The notes beneath the pieces were generated by a model. It searched no databases. It was not told the DNA's origin and saw only the letters and a program-made list of their open reading frames with translations. From Mesonia hippocampi (GTDB lineage: Bacteria; Bacteroidota; Bacteroidia; Flavobacteriales; Flavobacteriaceae): 64,000 nt of DNA. Both the position numbers and the translations under genes were made by a program. Shown in pieces: positions 42,470 through 51,946 of the stretch (the stretch's first letter is position 1; every line of letters begins with the position of its first letter). The DNA lies in contig NZ_JACIFO010000007.1 of assembly GCF_014197445.1 (NCBI RefSeq), positions 62,001-126,000 on the forward strand. The letters are read 5' to 3'.

Positions 42470-43426
42470 TTAGGTGTTATCAGAATTTTCCTTGTTATAT
42501 TTTTCTGCAAAAATAGCAACAACAATAAGCTGGAAAATATGATACAGCATAATAGGAGTAAGAAATAACCCCATACTCGCTTGCCCGCTAAACATTACTT
42601 TTGCCATAGCAGAACCATGCACTAAAGATTTTTTTGTACCACAAAATTTTGCGGTAATCTGATCTTCCTCAGAGAAACCTAACTTTTTAGAAAGCATAGA
42701 AATAAGAAAGTAGATACCAAAAAATAGCCAACCAACAATAAGCAGAAAGATTAGAATACTTTTTATTGAAAATTGCTCGAATATATTAGCGTTAAACGAT
42801 AAGCTAAAACTATTGTAAACAATAAGTATAATACTCATTTTGTCAATCAAACTTAATTTAGTTCTGTATTTGTTTACAAAAACCTCTAGCGGATGCCGTA
42901 ATAGAAACCCTAGAATAAGAGGAATTATAATTTGTAGAAAAAGTTTGATAAGAACTTCAGAAAAACTAAAATCTGTTTGCCCTTTTAAGAAAAAACTCAT
43001 GTAAAAAGGCGTAAGAAAAATTCCTAAAATTCCAGAAATACTGGCATTAAATATAGCTGCAGGAATATTGCCTTTAGCAATAGAAACCATAACAACAGAA
43101 GAGGAAACCGTAGAGGGTAAACAGGCTAAAAAGAAAAAAGCTAACCAAACTTCTGGCGTTAAAAATAGATTTGAAAAGGGTTGAATAACGAATATTGTTA
43201 ACGGAAAAACAAAAAAGGTAAAGCTTTGTATAAGTACATGTAATTTATTGTTTTGCATGCCTCTTTTTAGTTCATCTACCGAGAGTTTTAATCCATAAAA
43301 AAAGAAAATAAACCCAATGCCTATATCTGTGATGGTATTAAGCGGAATATAACTCCCTAGATTTGGAAAAAAATAGGAAAAAATTATGGTTAAAATTAGT
43401 GCGCCAACAAATAGGTTTGCTTTCAT
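42470..43426 (-). CDS. Bile acid:sodium symporter family transporter
   Basis: A 318-aa membrane protein with about ten segments of the SBF-like/YfeH group: DIGIGFIFFFYGLKLSVDEL at the second helix, LPSTVSSSVVMVSIAKGNIPAAIFNASISGILGIFLTPF, and CGTKKSLVHGSAMAKVMF in the second repeat. It probably imports an organic anion with sodium; the substrate is unknown. It follows miaE by 15 bp on the same strand. Confidence 0.9.
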   Translation of the reverse strand: MKANLFVGALILTIIFSYFFPNLGSYIPLNTITDIGIGFIFFFYGLKLSVDELKRGMQNNKLHVLIQSFTFFVFPLTIFVIQPFSNLFLTPEVWLAFFFLACLPSTVSSSVVMVSIAKGNIPAAIFNASISGILGIFLTPFYMSFFLKGQTDFSFSEVLIKLFLQIIIPLILGFLLRHPLEVFVNKYRTKLSLIDKMSIILIVYNSFSLSFNANIFEQFSIKSILIFLLIVGWLFFGIYFLISMLSKKLGFSEEDQITAKFCGTKKSLVHGSAMAKVMFSGQASMGLFLTPIMLYHIFQLIVVAIFAEKYNKENSDNT

Positions 43427-43441
43427 ACCGTTTATTGAGTG

Positions 43442-44023
43442 TTACCCATGTATGCTCTCACCATCGCTAAAGCTTTGGATAATTTTAGCTTCGTAAGTAA
43501 GTAAATCTTGCCATTTTTTGTTTACTTCTTCTGGGTTACCGTATTTTCTGGCAAAATTTAAAAACATAGTATAATGATTGGCTTCCGAGATCATTAGTTT
43601 TTTATAAAAAAGTTTAAGCTCTTTATCTTCAAGCTGTTCAGATAGCAATTTAAAACGCTCACAACTTCTGGCTTCAATAAGTCCTGCATACAATAAGCGG
43701 TGAATAAGTTGGTCTTTTCTGCTGCCGCCTTTTGGGAAAAACTTCATCAGTTCGGTTACATAAATATCTTTTCTGTGCCAACCTAAGGTGTAACCTCTTT
43801 CGGTAAGTTTATCATGTACCATTTTAAAATGGCTCATTTCTTCTTCCGTAAGGGCAATCATTTCTTCTACAAGTTCTGGATATTCTGGATAATTTATAAT
43901 TAAGGAAATGGCAGTAGATGCTGCTTTTTGCTCACACCAAGCGTGGTCTATTAAAATTTCTTCTATGTTTTTAGAGGCAATGTTTGCCCATCTAGGGTCT
44001 GTAGGTAATTTTAGGCCAAGCAT
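43442..44023 (-). CDS. miaE: tRNA-(ms2io6A37) hydroxylase, MiaE family
   Basis: Di-iron, ferritin-like monooxygenase hydroxylating the isopentenyl group of ms2i6A37 in tRNA. The 193-aa protein has the ligands in IDHAWCEQKAAS, LTEEEMSHFKMVHDKL, EARSCERF and SEANHYTMFLNFARKYG. The gene begins 2 bp after the dnaX stop, so it rides in the dnaX operon. Confidence 0.92.
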   Translation of the reverse strand: MLGLKLPTDPRWANIASKNIEEILIDHAWCEQKAASTAISLIINYPEYPELVEEMIALTEEEMSHFKMVHDKLTERGYTLGWHRKDIYVTELMKFFPKGGSRKDQLIHRLLYAGLIEARSCERFKLLSEQLEDKELKLFYKKLMISEANHYTMFLNFARKYGNPEEVNKKWQDLLTYEAKIIQSFSDGESIHG

Positions 44024-44025
44024 AA

Positions 44026-45741
44026 TTATAATTCTAAATCAAAGGTGGTTCGTAATTTATCTAATAGTGGGTTTTTTTCTTTTAATTGCTCGTATTTTTC
44101 TCGAGGTGTAAAAGCAAACTTCTTTGCCGTAGTTTCATTTACTAAAATTTCTAGCTGGCACTGGTTGTTGTTAAGTGTTTCGGCAAGGTAGGCTAATAGT
44201 TTTCCTTGTGCACGTTCTAAATCAATTTTCATTGTTGCATTGGGTAACACAACTTTTATTTTATTGTTTTCTAATTTTGGGGTATCTGTTTTGATGATAG
44301 AATAGAGGATTTTTTGTCCTTTTTCTTTCAAAATTTCCCCATAAGCAACCCAAGCTTCTTGGAGTTGTTGCTCTGTAAAATTCTGATTTAAAACTTTTTC
44401 TTCTGGTTTGTTGAGCTGTTGTTGTTTTAATAACTCTTTTTTCTCTCGGATACTTTTTAGGGAAAGTCCAGATGTTTTTTTCTTTCTTTCTGAAGTTAAC
44501 TTAACAGTAGCAGAAGATTCAGTAGTTATACTTTGAGTGTTTTTTGTTGCTTTGGTATAAGGCTCCTTCTCCTCCTTTACTGTTGCAACATTTTGCTGAA
44601 CAATAGGTGGTGGATTGTTTGGGATTACTTGAGCAAAATGACTTGCAGCAATTATAAAGTGTTTAGGCTTTTTTTTTTCTCCATCAAAAGTGATAGAGGC
44701 AATTTGCATAAGGCAGAGCTCTACTAACAGGCGCTGATTTTTGCTGGTTTTATATTGTAAATCGCAAGTATTTGCTAAGTCTATTGCTTCTAAAAGAAAC
44801 TCGCGGTTACATTTTTTTGATTGTTCTAAATACTTGGTTTTAATTTGTTCGCCAACTTCAAGCAGTGCAATGGTTTCCGGATGTTTACAAACCAATACAT
44901 CTCTAAAATGAGAAGCTAAACCGTTTATATAGTGTTGTGCATCAAAACCTTTTGCCAGAATCTGATTAAATTGTAATAAGAGTTCGGGGATGTTGTTTTC
45001 TAGAATTAAATCTGTCGATTTGAAATAGGTTTCGTAATCCAACACATTTAAGTTTTCGGTAACGGCAGCTCGTGTAAGTTTATTTCCGCAGTAGCTTACT
45101 ACTCGGTCATAAATAGATAAGGCGTCTCGCATGGCACCATCGGCTTTTTGGGCAATAATGTGTAGGGCATCATCTTCGGCTTCTACGCCTTCTTTTAAGG
45201 CAATTTTTGCGAGGTGCTCTTTGGCATCGGTTACGGTGATTCTTTTAAAATCAAAAATTTGGCAACGCGATAATATGGTAGGGATTATCTTATGTTTCTC
45301 TGTGGTTGCTAAAATAAAGATAGTGTGTTTTGGCGGTTCTTCTAATGTTTTTAAAAAGGCATTAAAAGCAGAAGAAGATAGCATGTGAACCTCATCGATA
45401 ATATATACTTTGTATTTACCTACTTGTGGTGGTATTCTTATTTGGTCGATAAGGTTTCTAATATCATCTACCGAGTTGTTAGAGGCTGCATCAAGCTCAA
45501 AAATATTGAAGGCAAAATCTTGTTCTGTGTTATCGTCAGAAGCGTATTGATTTATTTTTTTTGCCAGAATACGAGCACAAGTAGTTTTTCCTACACCACG
45601 CGGGCCTGTAAATAATAAAGCTTGTGCTAAGTGATTATTGTTTATGGCGTTTTCTAAGGTGTTGGTAATTGCTTGTTGCCCAACAACATCTTCAAATGTT
45701 TCGGGCCTATACTTTCGTGCTGATACTATAAATTGCTCCAT
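44026..45741 (-). CDS. dnaX: DNA polymerase III subunit gamma/tau
   Basis: Clamp-loader ATPase, 571 aa. Walker A GPRGVGKTT near residue 45, Walker B VYIIDEVHM, sensor and arginine-finger LSRCQIFDFKRI; a Lys/Gln-rich linker and a tau-like C-terminal domain follow. The four-cysteine zinc module normally placed after Walker A is missing: no cysteine follows TTCARI up to the Walker B region. The ATG lies only 5 nt beyond a perfect TATATTTG promoter element, so its mRNA may be leaderless. miaE and the SBF transporter follow. Confidence 0.96.
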   Translation of the reverse strand: MEQFIVSARKYRPETFEDVVGQQAITNTLENAINNNHLAQALLFTGPRGVGKTTCARILAKKINQYASDDNTEQDFAFNIFELDAASNNSVDDIRNLIDQIRIPPQVGKYKVYIIDEVHMLSSSAFNAFLKTLEEPPKHTIFILATTEKHKIIPTILSRCQIFDFKRITVTDAKEHLAKIALKEGVEAEDDALHIIAQKADGAMRDALSIYDRVVSYCGNKLTRAAVTENLNVLDYETYFKSTDLILENNIPELLLQFNQILAKGFDAQHYINGLASHFRDVLVCKHPETIALLEVGEQIKTKYLEQSKKCNREFLLEAIDLANTCDLQYKTSKNQRLLVELCLMQIASITFDGEKKKPKHFIIAASHFAQVIPNNPPPIVQQNVATVKEEKEPYTKATKNTQSITTESSATVKLTSERKKKTSGLSLKSIREKKELLKQQQLNKPEEKVLNQNFTEQQLQEAWVAYGEILKEKGQKILYSIIKTDTPKLENNKIKVVLPNATMKIDLERAQGKLLAYLAETLNNNQCQLEILVNETTAKKFAFTPREKYEQLKEKNPLLDKLRTTFDLEL

Positions 45742-45746
45742 TACCG

Positions 45747-45754
45747 CAAATATA
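45747..45754 (-). promoter_or_regulatory. Promoter of dnaX, giving a leaderless mRNA
   Basis: Minus strand reads TATATTTG (TAnnTTTG). With the usual 4-6 nt to the start site, transcription would begin at or next to the ATG at 45741. Confidence 0.6.
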
Positions 45755-45835
45755 TAAAGTTAGTTTAAGTATAACAACCAATTAACACATGTAACAAACA
45801 AATAAGTTTTAAGTATGATTTTGTAATCTAAGTAG

Positions 45836-45843
45836 TATCTTTG
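45836..45843 (+). promoter_or_regulatory. Promoter of rnpB
   Basis: TATCTTTG matches TAnnTTTG, immediately upstream of the RNA 5' end at about 45847. Confidence 0.65.
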
Positions 45844-45846
45844 CCG

Positions 45847-46145
45847 TAAAGTAGGTCGTCTTATCGCTCTGTAAGGAGAGGAAAGTCCGGACACCATAGA
45901 GCAGCATAGCGGTTAACAGCCGTCGGCCGTGAGGTTAGGAAAAGTGCAACAGAAAGAATGTACAGGTAATGCTGTAGTGAAATCAGGTAAACTCTATGCG
46001 GTGCAATGCCATGTATACCAGCGTTATAGATAGCTCGGTCGATGTTGGAGGGTAGGCAGCTAAGAGATTTTTGGTAACAAAAATTCTAGATAAATGATAA
46101 GAACTCATTTTTTGAGTACAGAATCCGGCTTATAGACCTACTTTA
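45847..46145 (+). ncRNA. rnpB: RNase P RNA, bacterial class A
   Basis: Catalytic RNA of RNase P. The conserved P4 strand and J3/4 sequence GAGGAAAGTCCGGAC occurs near the 5' end, CAGAATCCGGCTTATAG near the 3' end, and the terminal helix P1 is formed by TAAAGTAGGTC with GACCTACTTTA. Other conserved blocks such as AGGGTAGGCAGCTAAG-like text and GTGCAACAGAAA are present. The ends are set by the P1 pairing and may be off by a few bases. Confidence 0.95.
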
Positions 46146-46151
46146 TTTTAT

Positions 46152-46176
46152 AAATCAAAATTTCTTGTTTGATTTT
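46152..46176 (+). terminator. Likely terminator of rnpB
   Basis: AAATCAAA pairs with TTTGATTT with an 8-nt loop and a short T run, just after the RNA. Confidence 0.55.
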
Positions 46177-46241
46177 GCCGACTTCAATAAAAATAAGTAT
46201 TTTTAGTTTTTTTAACAAATACACCAATCTTTTAAGTATTT

Positions 46242-48362
46242 ATGAAAAACTCCAAAAAAAGGAAAGCAACTACAAAGCATTCTAAAAATCAAGAAGAAAA
46301 AGTTAATTTGTTTACCAAGCATTTTATTCCAATTTTAATCTTGTCCTCTTATTTTATTATAGAAACAATAGCGATTAAAGGACAAATAGATTATAAAGGA
46401 TTTCAGTGGTTAGCAATTTCTGTAGTAAATCTTTTCGGGTTAGGTTATATTTTTTTTAACAGCAAGCAATTGAATTTGATAAATGCTGTTTTTAAGAAAA
46501 ATATACTTCTTATTTTATTAGCTATTTTCTTTATCCTTTCAGGAGTTTCTATTTTACAATCAATAAATGTAGGGCAAAGTATAGTAGCTTATGCGGCATT
46601 AACGCCTGTTGTTACCATGGCGTTTGTATTTTTTTGTTTACTTTATAAACGTATAGAAGTTTTAAAAATATTAGCACTTGTTATTACAGGTGTTGCTTTT
46701 TATGAATCGTTTGATGCGGTATCTGCTATTTTAGGAGGTATTGCAGATGGTGAAAATTACAGCACCTTAAGAAGAGCAACTAAAGGGGCAATGGGAAATC
46801 AGAATGTTTTTGCTTTTGCTTTTGTGGTAAAGTTTCCTTTTGTAGCCTATGCAGCAATTGTGTATAAACAATGGTGGGTAAGAATAGCTGTTGCGGTAAC
46901 ACTTTTCTTAAGCTTTATGACTATTTTCTTTACAGGCTCTAGGGCAGGAATGCTATCTGTTGTAGGGCAAAGTGTTTTGATGCTAGGAGGTTTAGGATAT
47001 TTATTTTTTAAAACTAAAGAAAAAACAAGGTTTATTTACCTAGCAGCTTCTTATGCGTTTGTATTGGTTGCTTCTTATTTTATTTATAAAACTATTCATC
47101 AAAATAATACAAGGCCACATAAACCAGTAAGTGTATTGGCACAAGAAAAGAAACCTGCTAACATAATTACGGGTAGGCCTGTAAAAGAAGAGGTTCGTGT
47201 GAAATATTGGGAATATAGTTTTGATTTAATCAAAGATAAACCTTTACAGGGCTATGGTTTTGGAAATTATGAGCTTTATATTCCGAAGTATTATAGAACA
47301 ATAACAGACGGAAACCGTTTTTCAAGGCACCCACATAATGAGTTTGTAAATATAGCAGCAGAATCTGGTATTATTAATTCTTTGGTATTCTTAGGTATTT
47401 TTATAGCTTCATTATTATTGATAATTAAAATTTTAAGGGATAAGGAAAATAATTATCCAGATAACGTTAAAATTGTTGCTGTAATTGGGTTTGTGGCTTT
47501 AGCAGGATATTTTATGGATTGCATGTTTAACTTTCCTATTAATAGGCCTCCTATGCAAATATGGTTTGGATTAATTATCGGACTTATTGCGGCAGTATAT
47601 TTAAGCTATCAGGAAAAATTATCGGAAGAATCTGTAATTGAAAAGCAACCTGTAGGGTTGGTTAAACTATTAGCTGTTTCTTTATTAGTGTTAGGTTTAA
47701 TAGTTACAGTAATTAATTATAACACCTATGTGTCTTACAAAATACAAGGGAAAATGATAGCCGATCTAAGTGCAGTAAATAAAAGGCAACAGCAAAATTT
47801 ATCTAAACCGGAAGGTAAACGTATTCCTGTAAAGCCTACATACAATTATAATAGTTTGGTGAAAGAGTTGCCTAAAATTCCGAACCTAGCAGAAGATACC
47901 GAACCAATTGGCTATAAATTAAGTAGGTATTTATTGCTAGAAAAACGATATGCAGAAGCTGTAAAGGTTTTAGATAGTATCCATCAGTATAGTCCTTATA
48001 CAGGCTATGATTATTACTTAAAAAGTAATGCCTATGATAAAATGAATAAACCTGATAGTGCATATAAATATGCTAAAAAAGCATATTATAACCGACCTCG
48101 TAACCTTAGTTATTACAAAACAGCAATGGCTATGGCGCAACGAACGGGGCATGTAGAAGATTTGAAACCAATGTTTGAAGAGTTTTCAAAATATAGTCCA
48201 CAAGCCGAAGTGCATAGAACCTACATTTATTCATTAATAAGAGCGAAAGAAAATACAACACTTATTATGAGTGAAACTCAAAAAGCAGCAGAATTATATC
48301 CTGAAGATACAAAAATACAAAACTTAAATGCTAAGTTACATAGCCTTCAAAATAGGAGATAA
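46242..48362 (+). CDS. O-antigen ligase/polymerase-family membrane protein with C-terminal TPR repeats
   Basis: A 706-aa protein with about 11 membrane segments in the first 500 residues and the Wzy_C/WaaL motif region (FTGSRAGMLSVVGQ, then LQGYGFGNYELYIPKYY and RHPHNEFVNIAAESGIINSL, carrying the periplasmic arginine and histidine typical of O-antigen ligases). The last 150 residues form tetratricopeptide repeats (YAEAVKVLDSIHQYSPYTGYDYY, PDSAYKYAKKAY). It probably transfers or polymerises a surface glycan; ligase and polymerase cannot be told apart. Confidence 0.85.
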   Translation: MKNSKKRKATTKHSKNQEEKVNLFTKHFIPILILSSYFIIETIAIKGQIDYKGFQWLAISVVNLFGLGYIFFNSKQLNLINAVFKKNILLILLAIFFILSGVSILQSINVGQSIVAYAALTPVVTMAFVFFCLLYKRIEVLKILALVITGVAFYESFDAVSAILGGIADGENYSTLRRATKGAMGNQNVFAFAFVVKFPFVAYAAIVYKQWWVRIAVAVTLFLSFMTIFFTGSRAGMLSVVGQSVLMLGGLGYLFFKTKEKTRFIYLAASYAFVLVASYFIYKTIHQNNTRPHKPVSVLAQEKKPANIITGRPVKEEVRVKYWEYSFDLIKDKPLQGYGFGNYELYIPKYYRTITDGNRFSRHPHNEFVNIAAESGIINSLVFLGIFIASLLLIIKILRDKENNYPDNVKIVAVIGFVALAGYFMDCMFNFPINRPPMQIWFGLIIGLIAAVYLSYQEKLSEESVIEKQPVGLVKLLAVSLLVLGLIVTVINYNTYVSYKIQGKMIADLSAVNKRQQQNLSKPEGKRIPVKPTYNYNSLVKELPKIPNLAEDTEPIGYKLSRYLLLEKRYAEAVKVLDSIHQYSPYTGYDYYLKSNAYDKMNKPDSAYKYAKKAYYNRPRNLSYYKTAMAMAQRTGHVEDLKPMFEEFSKYSPQAEVHRTYIYSLIRAKENTTLIMSETQKAAELYPEDTKIQNLNAKLHSLQNRR

Positions 48363-48374
48363 ACTTTAGAAAAT

Positions 48375-48917
48375 CTATATATTTTTGAAGAAAGAAAATA
48401 CGGTTCCGCCGTATTTTCTGCTTTCTGCAAAACAGTTATGTACCGATAAATCTGTATGTGTATCGTGTTCGATAATTAAAATGCCGTTAAGGTTTAGGAG
48501 TTTGTTTTCTATACATAAATCTGCAATTTCTGTAAATTTATCGAGACTAAAATCATAAGGAGGGTCTGCAAATATGATGTCAAACTTCTCGTTAGTATGG
48601 GCTAGAAAAGCAAAAACATCGCTTTTTATTGTATCGATAGGTGTATTAAAAGTATTCGTGGTGGTTTGTTGTATAAACTTTACACAGGCATAATGGCTAT
48701 CTACGGCTGTAATTTCTGTGCTTCCACGCGAGATAAACTCGTAGGTAATGTTTCCTGAACCAGAAAATAAGTCTAAAATTTTGGTTTCTTGAAAATCAAA
48801 TTTATTAGTAAGTATGTTAAACAAGGCTTCTTTCGCCATGTCTTTGGTTGGTCTAATAGGGAGATTTTTTGGGGCAATAATACGTTTCCCTTTGTATGTT
48901 CCAGAAATTATTCGCAA
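48375..48917 (-). CDS. rsmD: 16S rRNA (guanine966-N2)-methyltransferase
   Basis: A 180-aa class I methyltransferase: MRIISGTYKGKRI and LPIRPTKDMAKEALFNIL at the N-terminus, the SAM loop LDLFSGSGNITYEFISRG, and catalytic FADPPYDF. The start overlaps the DUF3822 gene by 10 bp, a pairing I know from Flavobacteriaceae. Confidence 0.95.
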   Translation of the reverse strand: MRIISGTYKGKRIIAPKNLPIRPTKDMAKEALFNILTNKFDFQETKILDLFSGSGNITYEFISRGSTEITAVDSHYACVKFIQQTTTNTFNTPIDTIKSDVFAFLAHTNEKFDIIFADPPYDFSLDKFTEIADLCIENKLLNLNGILIIEHDTHTDLSVHNCFAESRKYGGTVFSFFKNI

Positions 48918-49753
48918 AATAAACTTTTTAAAATAAGATGATTTGTATGGTAGTCCTTATTAATTAATATATTTTCATTATCAATAAGGTTGTTGTTGAT
49001 GTTTTCTTCTTTAGTAAAAAAGTAAACATGCTTGATATAGGTTTCTATATAGTTGTATGTAGCGGTACCTATGTTGATGTCGCCGCCCAAATAGAGTTTA
49101 ATTTTGGTAGGCTTAATATTTAATTGCTCTAAAGAGAAAAGTAGGTAATAAATAAAATCTTCGGGGGTGTAATAGGAAAAACTATTTGCTAGTATAAGTT
49201 TTTTATCACTAAAAATACTTAAATCAAAGTGTGTTGGATATACCTGGATAAAGCCTTGTGTGGTAGTCTCTAAAAGTTGTTGTTGGACTGAATTTACGAG
49301 TAAACTCACGCTGTGGGTAAAAGTAAAGCTTCCAAATGTATCAAATAGATAATTATTGATATTAGTTAAAGGGATAAACACATTTTTTGTGGCTAAATAA
49401 GGTATATCGTCATAAGTAATATAATCTGTTTCGAGTATTTTGATGTTAAACTTTAAGTATTGACTGAGTTTGTTTTCATCAAAAAAATCATTAGGAACTA
49501 ACGTGTAAAGTGTATTGGCATAAACAACAATAACTTTACTGAGCTGGTAGGTTTGCTGAAGCTTTTGGACTTCGGGTTGTAGGCTTTCTAAAACCGTAAT
49601 AGGAGAAGCCGATGAGTTAATTTTTTTATGCTCATAAGCAATAATCTTTTTGCTTTCACCTGCCGTAGCAGTACAAAAAGAAAGTCCATCTTGAGAAATC
49701 AAGATGGACAAGATATAGTTGTTATCCTTATGTTTATTTGTCGTTATCGCCAT
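48908..49753 (-). CDS. DUF3822 family protein
   Basis: A 281-aa soluble protein of the Bacteroidota DUF3822 family (recognised from YILSILISQDGLSFCTA, VYANTLYTLVPNDFFDE, YLKFNIKILETDYITYDDI). The two-lobed strand pattern suggests an actin-like ATPase fold but no phosphate loop is obvious. I start at ATG 49753; the GTG at 49774 would extend it further into the upstream gene. It overlaps that gene by 20 bp and rsmD by 10, so three genes are coupled. Confidence 0.85.
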   Translation of the reverse strand: MAITTNKHKDNNYILSILISQDGLSFCTATAGESKKIIAYEHKKINSSASPITVLESLQPEVQKLQQTYQLSKVIVVYANTLYTLVPNDFFDENKLSQYLKFNIKILETDYITYDDIPYLATKNVFIPLTNINNYLFDTFGSFTFTHSVSLLVNSVQQQLLETTTQGFIQVYPTHFDLSIFSDKKLILANSFSYYTPEDFIYYLLFSLEQLNIKPTKIKLYLGGDINIGTATYNYIETYIKHVYFFTKEENINNNLIDNENILINKDYHTNHLILKSLFCE

Positions 49754-50387
49754 AAACTTTAGGCCAGTTACCACTGGTGTTAACTTCGTTTAAAGAGCCT
49801 ACTTGTATGTAAGGTCCGTTAACTTCTTCTACCGATACAATTTGCTTTTCTTGCGCAACAAGGTCTTTATCTTGGTCTTTAAGAATTACCTCTTTTGCTA
49901 CTTTTACCTCAAAAACAGGCATTGCAGTATTGTTCTTTTTTATTTTTCTAGCACCTATTTGGAATTCTTCCTCTTTGTTGGTAGTAGGTACATATTTTAA
50001 TTCTTTGTAGCGGTTAGTTCCTTTAAATAAGGAATCTTTAACAGAAACAAACCCAATTGTATCAATTACAACATCTCCTTTGTACTTATCTACCCCGTAA
50101 GATTTTTTGTACTCCTCGTCTAAATAGGTAGTATCTCTACGTTCAGTAATGGTAAATTTTGCCGTATCTATAAATTTAACAAGCCTATCAAAAGTAGGAG
50201 CAAATTCTCCTGTTACTTCTTTATGGGCAAGTTCGGCTTTTCTAATGTCTTTAAGACGCTCGATAACTTTTTTATATCTAGCTTCTTTAACTTTGTTAAA
50301 CTGGATGGGAGCGTACACGGCATTAAAGGTTAGGTAGCCTAGGAATACAATTACCACCCAAAGAATTAACTGAACAACAAGTTTCAT
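49734..50387 (-). CDS. Conserved membrane-anchored hypothetical protein
   Basis: A 217-aa protein with one N-terminal membrane segment (MKLVVQLILWVVIVFLGYL), a basic helical stretch (KVKEARYKKVIERLKDIRKAELAHKEVTGEF) and a beta-rich C-terminal domain. The hydrophobic start followed by a long helix resembles type IV pilin-like or Tad-like subunits, though no prepilin cleavage motif is seen. First gene of the rsmD operon with a TAGATTTG promoter 46 bp upstream. Function unknown. Confidence 0.82.
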   Translation of the reverse strand: MKLVVQLILWVVIVFLGYLTFNAVYAPIQFNKVKEARYKKVIERLKDIRKAELAHKEVTGEFAPTFDRLVKFIDTAKFTITERRDTTYLDEEYKKSYGVDKYKGDVVIDTIGFVSVKDSLFKGTNRYKELKYVPTTNKEEEFQIGARKIKKNNTAMPVFEVKVAKEVILKDQDKDLVAQEKQIVSVEEVNGPYIQVGSLNEVNTSGNWPKVYGDNDK

Positions 50388-50433
50388 AGTTGAGGTATAT
50401 TTAGTTTAGATTTATAAGTTTTATGTTATTACG

Positions 50434-50441
50434 CAAATCTA
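50434..50441 (-). promoter_or_regulatory. Promoter of the unknown/DUF3822/rsmD operon
   Basis: Minus strand reads TAGATTTG, matching TAnnTTTG; 5' UTR about 40 nt. Confidence 0.55.
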
Positions 50442-50486
50442 CAATTTTTTTTTATACGTAAAAGTTTACAAGAAAAAAATCATGGT

Positions 50487-50494
50487 TATATTTG
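50487..50494 (+). promoter_or_regulatory. Promoter of the helicase-kdsB operon
   Basis: TATATTTG matches TAnnTTTG; start near 50500, about 20 nt before the ATG. Confidence 0.6.
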
Positions 50495-50520
50495 AATTTT
50501 TGTAAAGCTTCTACTTTTAT

Positions 50521-51942
50521 ATGGATTCACAAGAATTATACCAATTATTACGAGACGATTTTAAATTCTCTCCAACACAGGAGCAAGATCTTGCTTTACA
50601 GAAAATTACAAGATTTCTTTTTGATAGAGAAGAAAATACTTTTATTCTTAAAGGATATGCAGGGACAGGAAAAACCACATTAATAGGTTGTTTGGTGAAA
50701 AATTTATGGAAAATAAAAGTATCCCCTTCGCTTATGGCACCTACGGGAAGAGCAGCAAAGGTAATGACTAACTATTCGGGGTATCAGGCGCAAACAATAC
50801 ATAGAAAAATTTATTACCCCAAAAAAGCAGGTGTAAAGTTGCAATTTGTTTTGCAACCTAATAAACATAAGAATACCGTATTTATAGTAGATGAAGCTTC
50901 GATGATTTCAGATATGTCTAACCAAGGTTCATTGTTTGATAACGGTTCATTGTTAGATGATTTAATGCAGTATGTACAAAGCGGAAAAAATTGCAAGTTG
51001 ATACTGGTAGGCGATACCGCTCAGCTTCCTCCTGTAAACTTAGACAAAAGCCCTGCGTTAGATGCAGATAATTTAGCGCTGAAATACCAAGAAAACGTCT
51101 CTCAAATAGAGTTGAGCGAAGTAGTAAGACAGCAGCAAGAAAGCGGAATTTTATTAAACGCTACACGCCTGAGAGAACAACTTCAAACAGATTTTTACGA
51201 TGATTTTAAGTTTTCGCCTCATGTAGGGAAAGATTTTGAGCGCTTGATAGATGGACATGAAATAATGAATGCTATTAACGAATCCTATAGCAATTTAGGG
51301 CATGAAGAAACCGCTATTATCGTACATTCTAATAAACGAGCAAACCTGTATAATCAACAAATTCGTTCAAGGATTTTATTTAGAGAGGATGAAATTGCTG
51401 CAGGTGATTACCTTATGGTGGTTAAAAATAACTATTTTTGGGTAAAGCCAAGTTCCGATGCGGGGTTTATAGCAAATGGAGATATTATAGAAATATTAGA
51501 AATTTTTGCCATTAAATCACTGTATGGATTTAGGTTTGCGGAAGTAAAAGTAAAAATGGTAGATTACCCAAAAATGAGGGCTTTCGAAACCGTGGTAATG
51601 CTCGATACGCTTTCGGTAAATTCACCAGCTTTACCATACGAGGACGCTAACAAACTTTATGAAGAAGTACAGAAAGATTATGCCGATGAACGTACAAAAT
51701 ATAAGCGTTTTCTTAAAGTGAAAAACAATAAATACTTTAACGCATTACAAGTAAAATTTAGTTATGCAATTACTTGCCATAAATCTCAAGGAGGACAATG
51801 GCATACTGTTTTTGTAGAACAACCCTATTTAAAAAACGGAATAACAAAAGAGTATTTACGTTGGTTGTATACCGCTTGTACACGTGCAAAAGAGCAATTG
51901 TATTTAATAGGATTTAAAGACGATTTTTTTATAGAAGAATAA
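50521..51942 (+). CDS. RecD-like ATP-dependent DNA helicase
   Basis: A 473-aa superfamily 1B helicase: Walker [16 protein letters not shown], Ia [10 protein letters not shown], Walker [11 protein letters not shown], motif [13 protein letters not shown], and the UvrD_C_2 region with [13 protein letters not shown] (motif V) and [17 protein letters not shown] (motif VI). It lacks the N-terminal region of RecBCD RecD, matching the short RecD2-like group in Bacteroidota. It probably works 5' to 3' in DNA repair. kdsB follows 4 bp later. Confidence 0.93.
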   Translation: MDSQELYQLLRDDFKFSPTQEQDLALQKITRFLFDREENTFILKGYAGTGKTTLIGCLVKNLWKIKVSPSLMAPTGRAAKVMTNYSGYQAQTIHRKIYYPKKAGVKLQFVLQPNKHKNTVFIVDEASMISDMSNQGSLFDNGSLLDDLMQYVQSGKNCKLILVGDTAQLPPVNLDKSPALDADNLALKYQENVSQIELSEVVRQQQESGILLNATRLREQLQTDFYDDFKFSPHVGKDFERLIDGHEIMNAINESYSNLGHEETAIIVHSNKRANLYNQQIRSRILFREDEIAAGDYLMVVKNNYFWVKPSSDAGFIANGDIIEILEIFAIKSLYGFRFAEVKVKMVDYPKMRAFETVVMLDTLSVNSPALPYEDANKLYEEVQKDYADERTKYKRFLKVKNNKYFNALQVKFSYAITCHKSQGGQWHTVFVEQPYLKNGITKEYLRWLYTACTRAKEQLYLIGFKDDFFIEE

Positions 51943-51946
51943 TACA

